This document shows positions 36,828 through 48,874 of a stretch of DNA of 64,000 bases, piece after piece (within the stretch, counting starts at the first letter, position 1; every line of letters starts with the position of its first letter). Below the pieces are notes generated by a model. It was not told where the DNA came from. It saw nothing but the letters and a program-made list of their open reading frames with translations, and did not search any database. The stretch spans positions 253-64,252 of the forward strand of contig MGQW01000015.1 in the NCBI GenBank assembly GCA_001798885.1. Reading direction: 5' to 3'. This DNA comes from Deltaproteobacteria bacterium RBG_16_64_85. Its GTDB lineage: Bacteria > Desulfobacterota > Deferrimicrobia > Deferrimicrobiales > Deferrimicrobiaceae. Made by a program: the position numbers and the translations under genes.

Positions 36828-37409
36828 CTACAGGGGGATCGCGGAATAGGGGTCGGCGCGGCGCGCCCATTCGCTTTGCGGATATGTCGCCTTCAGGGTT
36901 TCGTACGCCCGGCGCAGCTCCTTCGGGTCGTGCGTGTGCTTGTATCCGGCCACCCCCAGGAGGAAAACGGCTTCCGGGGTCGCCCCCGCGTTCGGGTGCC
37001 GGTCGATGACGGTCTGGAACTGTGCCATCGCCTCCGCCATCCGGTCGGTGTCGAAGAGGATCTTCCCCATCCCGAGCCCGAGGTGGGCGAGGAGGTCATC
37101 GGAAGGCACATACCCCACGAACCGGTGGTGCTCCTTGCCCCCGGAATCGTGGACGAGGAATGTGGGGGTCCACTTGATCCCGAACCGCTCCATCAACCCG
37201 GTCGGCTTTTCCCAGATACACAGGCTTCTCAGGGGAATGAACTGTTCTTCGAGGAACTTCCGGACCTTCTCGTCGGAATACGGACCCGTATTCATCCTGG
37301 CGCAGCCGATTCAGCCATCGAACCAGAAGTCCTGGAACACGGGCTTGCCGCTCTTGCGCGCCTTCTCGAGCGCGGCGTCGAATTCGGTCTCCCACCGGAT
37401 CTCGGCCAT
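36828..37409 (-). CDS. Thioredoxin-fold selenoprotein (Sec at residue 33, UxxC)
   Basis: Translation from ATG 37409, behind a near-ideal GGGAGGG, gives MAEIRWETEFDAALEKARKS, then KPVFQDFWFDG, an in-frame TGA at 37313-37311, and IGCARMNTGPYSDEKVRKF. The TGA falls where the first redox cysteine of a thioredoxin-like CxxC is expected, giving U-I-G-C with Cys36. A perfect hairpin with GGUC at its tip begins 18 nt after the TGA, matching bacterial SECIS geometry. The frame continues for 160 codons: a thioredoxin fold with the cis-proline motif IKWTPTFLVHD, then a TPR-like helical tail. Total 193 residues. A frameshift-free restart at Met39 would lose the active site, so Sec readthrough is the best reading; a plain nonsense mutation is the alternative. 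Confidence 0.8.
37276..37293 (-). promoter_or_regulatory. SECIS-like hairpin after the Sec TGA codon
   Basis: On the coding strand GAATACGG-GT-CCGTATTC is a perfect 8-bp stem, or a 6-bp stem with a GGGUCC loop. The GGUC at its tip is as in the E. coli formate dehydrogenase SECIS. The tip lies about 25-28 nt downstream of the TGA at 37313-37311, within the 16-37 nt range known for SelB-dependent bacterial SECIS elements. Confidence 0.7.
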
Positions 37410-37485
37410 CGTCGCCCTCCCTTTCGAACCGAAGGTTCACCGCAAATCCGCCAAGTAAGATGCGGAAAGGCGCCGGGGGTTTGTT

Positions 37486-39177
<1,692 letters not shown>

Positions 39178-39187
39178 CCCTTCCCCC

Positions 39188-39691
39188 CTACCCCACCAGG
39201 AGCAGCTTCGCCCCGGACTCGACGATCTCGCCTTCCTTCACGAAGATTTCCTTGACCGTCCCCGTGACCGCGGCCTTGAGCTCGTTCTCCATCTTCATCG
39301 CCTCGACGACGATGACCCCCTGGTCGGCCTTGACCTTCTCCCCCACGGTGACCAGGAGCTTCACCACCTTCCCCGGCATCGGCGAGGCGACCATCGCCTT
39401 TCCGGCCGCCCCCTTTCCCCCGGAACGCACCATCGCCTTGCGCTGCTCGTTCATCAACGTGAACTTGTAGCAGTCGCCGGCGATCAGCACCTCGAACTCC
39501 TCGTCCTTCTTTCCCTGGACGTCCACCTCGAACGAGGCGTCCCCGTAAAGGACGGACCAGACGCTGCTCTGCACATGGTGCGCATCCACCAGGTGTTCCT
39601 GCCCGTCGATCGTGACCGAATACCGGGCGACCCCCGTCTCCCGGACGGTGACTTTCACTTCCTTCTCGCCGATCGTCCCGATGTAGTTCAT
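39188..39691 (-). CDS. Biotin carboxyl carrier protein of acyl-CoA carboxylase
   Basis: The 167-residue protein has a C-terminal biotinyl domain with the biotin-accepting Lys133 in [10 protein letters not shown], preceded by the [12 protein letters not shown] segment. It also has an N-terminal region ([16 protein letters not shown]) typical of carriers in propionyl-CoA/oxaloacetate-type carboxylases. A longer open frame runs into the biotin carboxylase gene, but the ATG at 39691 starts cleanly 8 bp after that gene's stop. It shuttles carboxybiotin between the biotin carboxylase and the carboxyltransferase encoded upstream, and would be biotinylated by the BirA of this operon. Confidence 0.92.
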   Translation of the reverse strand: MNYIGTIGEKEVKVTVRETGVARYSVTIDGQEHLVDAHHVQSSVWSVLYGDASFEVDVQGKKDEEFEVLIAGDCYKFTLMNEQRKAMVRSGGKGAAGKAMVASPMPGKVVKLLVTVGEKVKADQGVIVVEAMKMENELKAAVTGTVKEIFVKEGEIVESGAKLLLVG

Positions 39692-39699
39692 GGCCGCTC

Positions 39700-41211
39700 C
39701 TAGCCGGGTTTCCGCATGCCGGGCCGGGTGGAGTACTTCCACATCGAGACCGGTCCGGCGGCCTCCACGGGTTTCTGCGCCATCGCGTGCTTCCTCTCCT
39801 CGAGGAACGCCTGGATCGCAGCCGTGATCATCGCGACGTCTCCGTGCTCGAGCCGGCGCTCTCCCTCTTCCTTGAAGAAGACCTTGTCGATGAAGTTCGT
39901 ATCGAAGTTCCCCTCGATGAAGTGCCGGTTCTTCATCACGCGGATGTGGAACGGGATGGTCGTCTTCACCCCGGTGACGACGTACTCGTTGAGCGCCCGC
40001 CTCATCCGGGCGATCGCCTCCGTCCGGTTCTTCCCCCACACGACCAGCTTCGAGATGATCGGGTCGTAGTAGATGGGGATCTCGAACCCCTCGAAGACCC
40101 CCGAGTCGTCCCGCACTCCCGGGCCCCCGGGGGTGCGCAGCGAGGTGATGAGTCCCGGGCAGGGGAAGAAGTTCCGGTCGGGGTCCTCCGCGTAGACGCG
40201 GCACTCGATGGCGTGGCCGGTCTGGAGGACGTCTTCCTGCCGGATGGAGAGCTTCTCGCCGGCCGCCACGAGGATCTGCTCCTTCACGATGTCGATTCCC
40301 GTCACCATCTCGGTGACCGGGTGCTCGACCTGGAGCCTCGTGTTCATCTCGAGGAAGTAGAAGTTGCGTTTCCCGTCGACGAGGAATTCGCACGTCCCGG
40401 CCCCTTCATACCGGACCGCGCGGGCCGCTTCGATCGCCACCTTTCCCATCGCCGCCCGCATCTCCGGGGTGACGATCACCGACGGCGACTCCTCGATCAC
40501 TTTCTGGTGGCGCCGCTGGATCGAGCACTCGCGCTCGCACAGGTGGACGTAGTTCCCGTGGGAATCGCCCAGGATCTGGATCTCGACGTGCCGGGGCTGC
40601 TCGATGTACTTCTCGATGTAGACGGAGTCGTCGCCGAAGGCGGACTTCGCCTCGGATTTCGCCATCCGGAGGGAGGAATGGAGTTCCCCCTCCTCCTTGA
40701 CGAGCCGCAATCCCTTGCCGCCGCCGCCTGCGGTGGCCTTCAGCATCACCGGAAACCCGATCTCCTTCGCAATCCGCAGGACTTCTTCCTCGGTCGAGAT
40801 CGGCTCAATCGTTCCGGGGACGACCGGCACGCCGGCCGCCTGAACCGTCTTGCGGGCGACGGTCTTGGACCCCATCGTCCGCATCGCGTGGGCGGATGGG
40901 CCGATCAGCTTGATCTTCTCCTTCTCGCACCGGTCCGCGAAGCGGGGATTCTCGGCGAGGAAGCCGTACCCGGGGTGGATCGCCTCCGCACCGCTCTTCC
41001 TCGCCACGCCGATGATCTTGTCGATGACGAGGTACGATTCCGAGGCGGGGGACGGCCCGATGAGAACCGCCTCGTCGGCGTACCGGACGTGCAGCGCGTG
41101 CCGGTCGACCTCGGAGTACACCGCGACGGTCGGGATCCCCATCTCGCGGCAGGCCCGCTCCACGCGGACGGCGATCTCCCCCCGGTTCGCGATCAGGATT
41201 TTCTTGAACAC
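39700..41211 (-). CDS. Biotin carboxylase subunit of acyl-CoA (propionyl-CoA) carboxylase
   Basis: This 503-residue ATP-grasp enzyme carboxylates biotin with bicarbonate and ATP. It starts FKKILIANRGEIAVRVERAC and has the glycine-rich ATP loop ATAGGGGKGLRLV near residue 160, HLCERECSIQRRHQKVIEESP and the catalytic MNTRLQVEHPVTEMVTGID near residue 290. Its place between the carboxyltransferase gene (11 bp) and the biotin carrier gene (8 bp), followed by methylmalonyl-CoA mutase, makes propionyl-CoA carboxylase the likely complex, though acetyl-CoA use cannot be excluded. Confidence 0.94.
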   Translation of the reverse strand: MFKKILIANRGEIAVRVERACREMGIPTVAVYSEVDRHALHVRYADEAVLIGPSPASESYLVIDKIIGVARKSGAEAIHPGYGFLAENPRFADRCEKEKIKLIGPSAHAMRTMGSKTVARKTVQAAGVPVVPGTIEPISTEEEVLRIAKEIGFPVMLKATAGGGGKGLRLVKEEGELHSSLRMAKSEAKSAFGDDSVYIEKYIEQPRHVEIQILGDSHGNYVHLCERECSIQRRHQKVIEESPSVIVTPEMRAAMGKVAIEAARAVRYEGAGTCEFLVDGKRNFYFLEMNTRLQVEHPVTEMVTGIDIVKEQILVAAGEKLSIRQEDVLQTGHAIECRVYAEDPDRNFFPCPGLITSLRTPGGPGVRDDSGVFEGFEIPIYYDPIISKLVVWGKNRTEAIARMRRALNEYVVTGVKTTIPFHIRVMKNRHFIEGNFDTNFIDKVFFKEEGERRLEHGDVAMITAAIQAFLEERKHAMAQKPVEAAGPVSMWKYSTRPGMRKPG

Positions 41212-41222
41212 GGGATGCCCTC

Positions 41223-42767
<1,545 letters not shown>

Positions 42768-42806
42768 GCCCCCCCTCCTGGCAGTTATTCCAGACGGTGA
42801 TGGAGT

Positions 42807-42835
42807 TTCATAACATCCCGCGTGTAGGGTGTCAA
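42807..42835 (-). promoter_or_regulatory. Sigma-70 promoter of the carboxylase/mutase operon
   Basis: On the minus strand a perfect TTGACA (42835-42830) and TATGAA (42812-42807) are spaced by 17 bp. The TGA stop codon of the upstream glcF-type gene (42834-42832) lies inside the -35 box. The start of the carboxyltransferase gene is 40 bp downstream. Confidence 0.7.
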
Positions 42836-44100
42836 CGGCGGGGCAGGGCGCCGGCAACGAGCTCGGCGATATGGACCACGCGCAGGGAAGGCCGGGTGCG
42901 GGCGGCCATGTCGCGCATCTGAAGAATGCACCCCGAACAGGCGGTGGAGATCACCCGGGCGCCGCCCTTTGCGGCAAGCGAAATCTTGTTCTCCCCGATC
43001 CGCGCGGAGGTGGCGTAGTCGCGGATGTTGAACGTCCCTCCGTATCCGCAGCACAGGTCGGCCCCCGGGATCTCCGCGAACGCCGGGCCAACGGCGCTCC
43101 GCAGCACCTCCCGCGCCTCCGCCCCCTTTCCGAGGGTGCCGGAGAGATGGCACGGGTCGTGGTAGCCGATCTCCCCGACCATTTCGCCTTCGGGCGACTC
43201 CCGCAGGCGGGAGACGACCCCGGAATCCAGGAGGAAGCCCGCGTAATCCTCGCAGCGGCTGGAGACCCAGACAGCGTCCTCCCGCAGCGGGTGCTTTTCC
43301 GGGAGGAGGGCGGACAGGTTTCGCTTGAACATCAGCAGGCAGGAGCCGCAGGGAAAAACGATTCTTCCCGGCTCGGCGGCCCGCAGCCGGCGGACATTCT
43401 CCTCGGCGCAGCTGCGGGCTGCTTTCCAATCGCCCGACACCATCGCCGGGAGGCCGCAGCAGGCGGCGTCCCGAAAAACGGCGATCGCCTTACCGGAGGC
43501 CTTCATGGACTCGTAGGAAGCCCTCCCCACCTGCGGGAAAACGTGGTCGAAGACGCACCCGACGAACAGCATCACATCGCCGGTCGCCGCTTCCCCGGGC
43601 GCGAGGGAAGCGATGAACCCCCTTGGGGGGAGCTTGGGGACCGTGCGCCCCGAAAAGCCGAACGCTTCCGGAAACCGGTAATGAAGGCCGCTTCCGGTGG
43701 GGATTTTCTTCGCCAGGATTTTCTGAGCGGCGGCGGCAGCGGCTCGCGCGGCGTCCCTTTTCTTCGGGGACGGCATCACCCCGCCGAAGAGAACCTGTTT
43801 CCACACGGGGATGCCGACCTCCCGGGCGATGTCGGCTCTCCCTTTCATGAGGATTTCCTCGACCAGAACCTGGTTGGGGCAGGCGCGTTCGCACCGGCCG
43901 CACAGAAGACAATCGGCGAGCGCCTCCTGGACCGCCTCCAGATTGTAGTCCCGGCCCGAAAGCGCCGCGTCGACCAGGGCGATCTTCCCCCGCGCGACCG
44001 AGATCTCCGCCTTCCGCTCGGGGTAGAGGGTGCAGACCGTCCGGCAGGTCCCGCACTTGGCGCATGCGCCCGTCAGGGCGCGCAGTTCGTCGTCCCTCAC
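42832..44100 (-). CDS. Glycolate/D-lactate oxidase-type Fe-S subunit (GlcF-like)
   Basis: The 422-residue protein has two ferredoxin-type motifs near the N-terminus ([15 protein letters not shown] and [13 protein letters not shown]) followed by two CCG domains of the heterodisulfide-reductase type ([14 protein letters not shown] and [11 protein letters not shown], with [12 protein letters not shown]). It should relay electrons from the FAD subunit encoded just upstream to a carrier or the membrane. The GTG at 44100 overlaps the stop of that gene (GTGA), so the two subunits are made together. Confidence 0.87.
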   Translation of the reverse strand: MRDDELRALTGACAKCGTCRTVCTLYPERKAEISVARGKIALVDAALSGRDYNLEAVQEALADCLLCGRCERACPNQVLVEEILMKGRADIAREVGIPVWKQVLFGGVMPSPKKRDAARAAAAAAQKILAKKIPTGSGLHYRFPEAFGFSGRTVPKLPPRGFIASLAPGEAATGDVMLFVGCVFDHVFPQVGRASYESMKASGKAIAVFRDAACCGLPAMVSGDWKAARSCAEENVRRLRAAEPGRIVFPCGSCLLMFKRNLSALLPEKHPLREDAVWVSSRCEDYAGFLLDSGVVSRLRESPEGEMVGEIGYHDPCHLSGTLGKGAEAREVLRSAVGPAFAEIPGADLCCGYGGTFNIRDYATSARIGENKISLAAKGGARVISTACSGCILQMRDMAARTRPSLRVVHIAELVAGALPRR

Positions 44101-45488
44101 GGCCGTACCGACGTCTCGTCGGGGAAGATCTTTCCGGGATTGAGGATCCCGTTGGGGTCGAAGCAGCTTTTCAGCCGCTTCATCACCGAAACGCCCAGGG
44201 GACCGACCTCCATCTCGAGGAAGGGGGCCTTCGAAATTCCGACGCCGTGCTCTCCGGAGATCGTCCCGCCCAGTTCCACCGTCTTGCGGAAGACTTCCTC
44301 CACCGCCCCGTCGGCGCGTCGCCGCTCCTCCTCGTCCTTCCCGGAAATCATGATATTGACGTGGATGTTCCCGTCCCCCGCGTGCCCGAAGTTGACGATC
44401 TTGAGGTTCCTGCGCAATGCCAGGTCGGAGAGAAAGGAAAACATCTCCGCGAGGCGGCTGCGGGGGACGACGATGTCCTCGTTGATCTTCACGGGGTTCA
44501 CCTTCCGGATCGCCGGGGAGATCGACCGGCGCAGCTCCCACAGCTTTTCCCGCCCGGAGACGTCGGCGGCCCGGCTCACCTCCATCGCACCGAACCGGCG
44601 GCACGCCTCCTCGACCCTATCCGCTTCCTGGGCCACGGAGGCCTCCGGCCCGTCGACCTCGATCAGGAGGGCGCACCCGGCCCCTTCGGGGACCGGCAGG
44701 TCGATGATCTCCCGCACGCAGTCGATGGCGGTGCGGTCCATCAGTTCCATCGCGCAGGGGGTGATCCGCTCTTCCACCATCCCGGCCACCGCCCGGGCGC
44801 CCTGCTCGCTGGCGCGGAAGAAGGCCAGCAGCGTCGCCACGGATTCCGGAAGGGGGATCAGCTTCAGCGTCGCCTTCGTGAGGATTCCCAGCGTCCCCTC
44901 GGATCCGACCAGCATCCGGGTGAGGTCGTATCCGACGACCCCCTTTATGGTATAGACGCCCGTGCGCACGAGTTCCCCGGTCCCCAGGACGGCCTCGAGA
45001 CCCAGGACGTAGTCCCGCGTCACGCCGTACTTGACGGCGCACATCCCGCCGGCGCACTCGGCGAGGTTCCCTCCGATCGTGCAGAACTTCAGCGACGCGG
45101 GGTCGGGAGGGTAATAAAGGCCCTTTTTCCTCGCTTCCTCCTTCAACGTCCCGGTCACCACGCCCGGCTCGACGACGGCGACGAGGTTCTCCGTGTCGAT
45201 CGAGAGAATCCGGTCCATCCGCTCGGTGGACAGGACGACCCCGCCCCGGACCGGCAGGGAGCCGCCGGAGAACCCCGATCCGGCGCCGCGGGGCACCACC
45301 GGGAACCGGTGCTCGTTGGCGAGCAGCACGGTCCTGCGGATCTCCTCCGCGCTCAGGGGAAAGACGACCGCGTCTGGGAGATACTCCTTCCCCGTGGCGT
45401 CGAACGAATAACAGATGCGGTCCTCGAGTGAGGTCTTGAGCCGCTCCCCGAAGATCGCCCGGAGAGCGGGAATCGCCTTCTCATTCAT
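44097..45488 (-). CDS. FAD-linked oxidase (GlcD/D-lactate dehydrogenase-like)
   Basis: The 463-residue flavoprotein has a PCMH-type FAD-binding domain (VVPRGAGSGFSGGSLPVRGG near residue 68, CTIGGNLAECAGGMCAVKYG near residue 125) and a C-terminal oxidase domain ending in GTISGEHGVGISKAPFL and CFDPNGILNPGKIF. It oxidises a 2-hydroxy acid such as glycolate or D-lactate; the exact substrate is not decided by sequence. The ATG at 45488 gives MNEKAIPALRAIFGERLKTS; the longer open frame upstream runs through a GC-rich gap. Its partner Fe-S gene overlaps by 4 bp. Confidence 0.87.
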   Translation of the reverse strand: MNEKAIPALRAIFGERLKTSLEDRICYSFDATGKEYLPDAVVFPLSAEEIRRTVLLANEHRFPVVPRGAGSGFSGGSLPVRGGVVLSTERMDRILSIDTENLVAVVEPGVVTGTLKEEARKKGLYYPPDPASLKFCTIGGNLAECAGGMCAVKYGVTRDYVLGLEAVLGTGELVRTGVYTIKGVVGYDLTRMLVGSEGTLGILTKATLKLIPLPESVATLLAFFRASEQGARAVAGMVEERITPCAMELMDRTAIDCVREIIDLPVPEGAGCALLIEVDGPEASVAQEADRVEEACRRFGAMEVSRAADVSGREKLWELRRSISPAIRKVNPVKINEDIVVPRSRLAEMFSFLSDLALRRNLKIVNFGHAGDGNIHVNIMISGKDEEERRRADGAVEEVFRKTVELGGTISGEHGVGISKAPFLEMEVGPLGVSVMKRLKSCFDPNGILNPGKIFPDETSVRP

Positions 45489-45931
45489 CCGGATAGTGTA
45501 CCATGCCGCCGGCTCCCGTCCGCTCTTGCGCCGGACCCTTCTTCGCCTTCGCCGGACCCACCTGCTAAGGGAAAGAAGCTGTAATCGGCAATTTCTCCGC
45601 CGCGTTTGCGCGCCCAAACGGAAGGCGCGCCACGCCGATGGTAGGTCCGGCGCAGCGGGTCGCCGAGGCGGAACCGTCCGATTCAGTAATACAAATCTTG
45701 TAACAAACCAACTTGGCGGACCGCGCAGGGTGAACGAAGAGCGGGGAAGGGCCGCGGAGCACGTACAGAGGGATGCAGGGGAGCCGAAGGCGAGAGCGAG
45801 CACGGAGCTACCGGAGGCGCAGCGCCTTCCGTTGATGGCGCGTACCGCACGGGGCGGCTAAGCTGGCCCCCCTGCGGGGAAACGAAGCCGCTTGCGGAGG
45901 CGCAGTGTGAGCGGCGGCCTGGCCGGGGGCG
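45489..45931. other. GC-rich intergenic stretch upstream of the glcD-type gene
   Basis: This 443-bp gap between two minus-strand genes contains no supportable gene. It is mostly GC-rich with repeated small blocks (GGAGGCGCAGCGCCTTCC, GCGGAGGCGCAGTGTGAG) akin to those at 19059-19500. An AT-richer island around 45680-45712 contains TTGGTTTGTTACAAGATTTG followed by TATTAC on the minus strand, a weak promoter candidate for the glcDF pair. Confidence 0.5.
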
Positions 45932-46696
45932 TTATCCCAGGGAGTGGAGGAAGGAGGCGATGACGTTGTTCATCTCGACCGGCTTCTCGAGCATCGCGAT
46001 GTGCCCGGCGCCGCGGAGGATCTTGAGCACGGCGCCGCGGAGGTTGGTGGCGAGAAATTCGGAGTACTTGAGGGGCGTGAGCCGGTCGTCGTCGCCGACG
46101 ACGACCAGTGCGGGGACGTTGATCTCTCCCAGCCGGCCGCGCACGTCGAAGGCGTCGCACGCCCGGAAATCGGAAGCGAAGGTCGACGGCTTCGTGGAGA
46201 GAACGTCCCTCGTGACGTCTTCCCGGAGGGCCGGGTCGGCCGCCTTCGCCATCATCCATTCGACGAGTTCCGGGGCGAACTCCCTGAACCGGGCGGCGAT
46301 CCCGTCGAAGATCACCGGGCTGACCTTCAGTTTCGCACCCGTTCCCGCCAGGATCAGCGCCTCCAGGCCCCCGATCCGGCTCAACGCGGCCTGCAGGGCG
46401 ATGGCCCCTCCCATGGAATGGCCCGCGAGGACGAATTTCGAAAGCCCGGTCTCCTTCACGAAGTTCGCCAGCCAGGCGGCATACCCCTCCACCGTTTCCC
46501 GGGGAGGTCCCATGGATTCGGCGTGCCCCGGCAGGTCCGGAACGACCAGCCGCGCGACGCCCTTGAGGCCCGCCCACTGGTCGCGCCACGTGTGATGCGA
46601 CCCCCCCGACCCGTGGAGGAAGACCACCGTGCGGGGCATGGGCTTGACGGTGTCCTGGAAATGGACATCGAATTCCTGAACGATGACTTCCGGCAT
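45932..46696 (-). CDS. Alpha/beta-fold hydrolase
   Basis: The 254-residue protein has the alpha/beta hydrolase layout: the oxyanion segment VVFLHGSGGSHHTWRDQW near residue 24, the nucleophile elbow GHSMGG with its serine near residue 95, an aspartate in VVVGDDDRLTP and the catalytic histidine in RGAGHIAMLEKP. The substrate is not evident; ester, lactone or thioester hydrolysis are all possible. It lacks a signal peptide and is probably cytoplasmic. It is divergent from the membrane Fe-S oxidoreductase gene, which with the nearby acyl-CoA dehydrogenase hints at acyl metabolism. Confidence 0.8.
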   Translation of the reverse strand: MPEVIVQEFDVHFQDTVKPMPRTVVFLHGSGGSHHTWRDQWAGLKGVARLVVPDLPGHAESMGPPRETVEGYAAWLANFVKETGLSKFVLAGHSMGGAIALQAALSRIGGLEALILAGTGAKLKVSPVIFDGIAARFREFAPELVEWMMAKAADPALREDVTRDVLSTKPSTFASDFRACDAFDVRGRLGEINVPALVVVGDDDRLTPLKYSEFLATNLRGAVLKILRGAGHIAMLEKPVEMNNVIASFLHSLG

Positions 46697-46776
46697 GAGG
46701 CGACCCCCTCACCGGGGAGAGAAGTGTCCCCGGCCAGTATATCCAATCTGCCGCGGCCGATTCGTGAATATTTGTC

Positions 46777-46806
46777 TTGAGCCGCCCGGTGCCGGTCTGA
46801 TAATAC
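46777..46806 (+). promoter_or_regulatory. Candidate sigma-70 promoter of the membrane Fe-S oxidoreductase
   Basis: TTGAGC (46777-46782) and TAATAC (46801-46806) are separated by 18 bp, ending 31 bp before the ATG at 46838. Both hexamers are partial matches; they are the best pair in the divergent gap. Confidence 0.5.
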
Positions 46807-46837
46807 TATCCGCTGAATCTCTCCCACGGAGCCCTCC

Positions 46838-48856
46838 ATGAAAACCATCGGCCGCGAGATCCTGTGGAACCTGCCCTCCTCGACGGCGGCGATCATGTAT
46901 TCCCTCTTCGGAGCGGTCGTCGTCATCTTCGCGTGGGGGATCTATCAGAGAGTCAACGCCTACCGGCGGGGGCGCGCGGAGAGGGAAGACCGCCTGGACG
47001 ACCTCTGGGGCCGCCTGGTGGACGCCTTCCGGATCGGCCTCGGACAGCAAAAGGTCCTCGAACGGAAGGTCGGCGGGCTGATGCACCTTTCCATCTACTC
47101 GGCCTTCATCGTCCTGTTCATCGTCACCTGCCTCGTGGCGCTCGAATTCGACTTCGGCGTTCGCATCCTGGACGGCGATTTCTACATCGTGTTCAAGCTG
47201 TTCGCGGAAACCTTCGGCTTGGTGCTCCTCGCGGGGATCTTCGTGGCCCTCGCGCGCCGCTACCTCTTCCGGCCAAAAGGATTGACCCGGGAGGGCGACG
47301 ATCTCCTCCAGCTCCTTCTCATCGGCGCGATCGGGGTCACCGGCTTCCTGATCGAGACCGTGCGGCTCGCCGCGACCGATCCCGTCGCGGCCCCGGTGTC
47401 CTACGTCAGCCACGCCATCGCTCCCCTCTTCTCCGGCGTGGCGATCGAGGACCTCCTCTCGGCGCACCGGGCGCTCTGGTGGACGCACCTGCTGCTCGCC
47501 TTCGGCTTCCTCGCCACGATCCCGATGTCCAAGATGTTCCACCTGGGGGCCGGTCCGGTGAATATCTTCCTGCGGACCTCCCGTCCGAAGGGGGCGCTCC
47601 AGCCGATTCCCGGCATCGAGGACGAGGAGAAGATCGGCGTCACGGACGTGGAGGACTTCTCCTGGAAGCAGCTTCTCTCCTCTGACGCCTGCACGAAGTG
47701 CGGGAGGTGCCAGGACGAGTGCCCCGCTTTCGCCGCGGAGATGCCGTTGTCTCCCCGGGACGTGGTCCTCAAGACCCGCGACCAGATGAGCCGGGAACTC
47801 TACTGGAGCCTCGTCCCCTCCGCGGCCGATCTGGACATGAAGACGGGCCGGCCCGTCGTCCCGGCATTCACGTTCGAGGTCCTTTCCCCCGACGAGGTCT
47901 GGTCCTGCACCACCTGCCGCGCCTGCATGCAGGCGTGCCCGGTGCTGATCGAACATATCGACATGATCGTCGACGTCCGCCGCGGCTACGTCGCCGGCTC
48001 CAGGATCCCCGACGCTGCGCGCACCGCCTTGAAGAAGATGGGCGACACGGGCAACCCGTGGGGGCTTCCCCAGGACGACCGCGTTCAATGGACCGCCGGG
48101 CTCGACGTACCCGTAGCGGCGGACAAGAAGAAATTCGAGTACCTCTACTGGCCGGGGTGCGCCGGTGCGTACGATCCGCGCAACCAGAAGGTCACCCGGA
48201 CCATCGCCTCGCTGCTCTCCCGCGCCGGCGTCGACTACGCCATCCTCGGACTCGAGGAGATGTGCTGCGGGGCCTTCGCGCGCCCGATGGGCGAGGAAGG
48301 GCTCTTCCAGCTGGGCATGGTCGAGATGGTGAAGGAGGTCTTCGCCTCCTACAACGTCAAGAAGGTGATCACGCAGTGCCCCCACTGCTTCAACTCGTTC
48401 CGGAAGGAATACCCGCAATTCGGTGTAAACGTGGAGGCGATCCATCATTCCGTCCTGCTGCGCGACCTGATCGCCCAGGGGAAGCTCTACCCTTCGAAAG
48501 CGGTCAACCGGCTGGTGGCATTCCACGACTCCTGCTACCTGGGCAGGCACAACGAATTTTACGACGCCCCCCGGGAAGCATTGGGAGCGGTTCCCGGAAT
48601 CACCATCAACGAGATGTCGAAGAACCGCGAGCGGGGATTCTGCTGCGGCGGCGGCGGCGGCGGGATGTGGCTCGAACTGCCCGGGAGGCGGATCAACCAC
48701 CTGCGCTTCGACCAGGCGATGCGTACCGGGGCCAACGCAATCGGGTCGGCCTGCCCCTACTGCCTCATCATGTTCGATGACGCGGCGAAGTTCCACAACC
48801 TGGACGAGTCGGTCCAGACGAAGGACATCGCGGAAATCATAGCCGAATCTTTGTAG
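46838..48856 (+). CDS. Membrane-bound Fe-S oxidoreductase, likely ETF:menaquinone oxidoreductase
   Basis: The 672-residue protein joins a NarI-like membrane part with about five helices (near residues 18-36, 84-104, 120-140, 158-175, 212-230) to a soluble heterodisulfide-reductase-like part. The latter has two [4Fe-4S] motifs (CTKCGRCQDECP from residue 285, CTTCRACMQACP) and two CCG domains (MCCGAFARPMG and FCCGGGGGGMW). Proteins of this architecture are proposed to carry electrons from electron-transfer flavoprotein into menaquinone during fatty-acid oxidation in Deltaproteobacteria and other anaerobes. No ETF genes are adjacent, but an acyl-CoA dehydrogenase with its regulator lies 2 kb downstream, supporting that role. 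Confidence 0.85.
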   Translation: MKTIGREILWNLPSSTAAIMYSLFGAVVVIFAWGIYQRVNAYRRGRAEREDRLDDLWGRLVDAFRIGLGQQKVLERKVGGLMHLSIYSAFIVLFIVTCLVALEFDFGVRILDGDFYIVFKLFAETFGLVLLAGIFVALARRYLFRPKGLTREGDDLLQLLLIGAIGVTGFLIETVRLAATDPVAAPVSYVSHAIAPLFSGVAIEDLLSAHRALWWTHLLLAFGFLATIPMSKMFHLGAGPVNIFLRTSRPKGALQPIPGIEDEEKIGVTDVEDFSWKQLLSSDACTKCGRCQDECPAFAAEMPLSPRDVVLKTRDQMSRELYWSLVPSAADLDMKTGRPVVPAFTFEVLSPDEVWSCTTCRACMQACPVLIEHIDMIVDVRRGYVAGSRIPDAARTALKKMGDTGNPWGLPQDDRVQWTAGLDVPVAADKKKFEYLYWPGCAGAYDPRNQKVTRTIASLLSRAGVDYAILGLEEMCCGAFARPMGEEGLFQLGMVEMVKEVFASYNVKKVITQCPHCFNSFRKEYPQFGVNVEAIHHSVLLRDLIAQGKLYPSKAVNRLVAFHDSCYLGRHNEFYDAPREALGAVPGITINEMSKNRERGFCCGGGGGGMWLELPGRRINHLRFDQAMRTGANAIGSACPYCLIMFDDAAKFHNLDESVQTKDIAEIIAESL

Positions 48857-48874
48857 TTCAGGAAAACCAATCAA

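Noticed and set aside
36828-37295. A separate 155-residue protein starting at Met39 of the thioredoxin-fold gene
   Set aside because: No ribosome-binding site precedes 37295, the start would drop the redox motif, and the 38 upstream codons encode a matching thioredoxin N-terminus behind an excellent ribosome-binding site.
42768-42831. Cobalamin riboswitch in front of the methylmalonyl-CoA module
   Set aside because: The gap is only 64 bp, is explained by a promoter and ribosome-binding site, and shows no B12-box.
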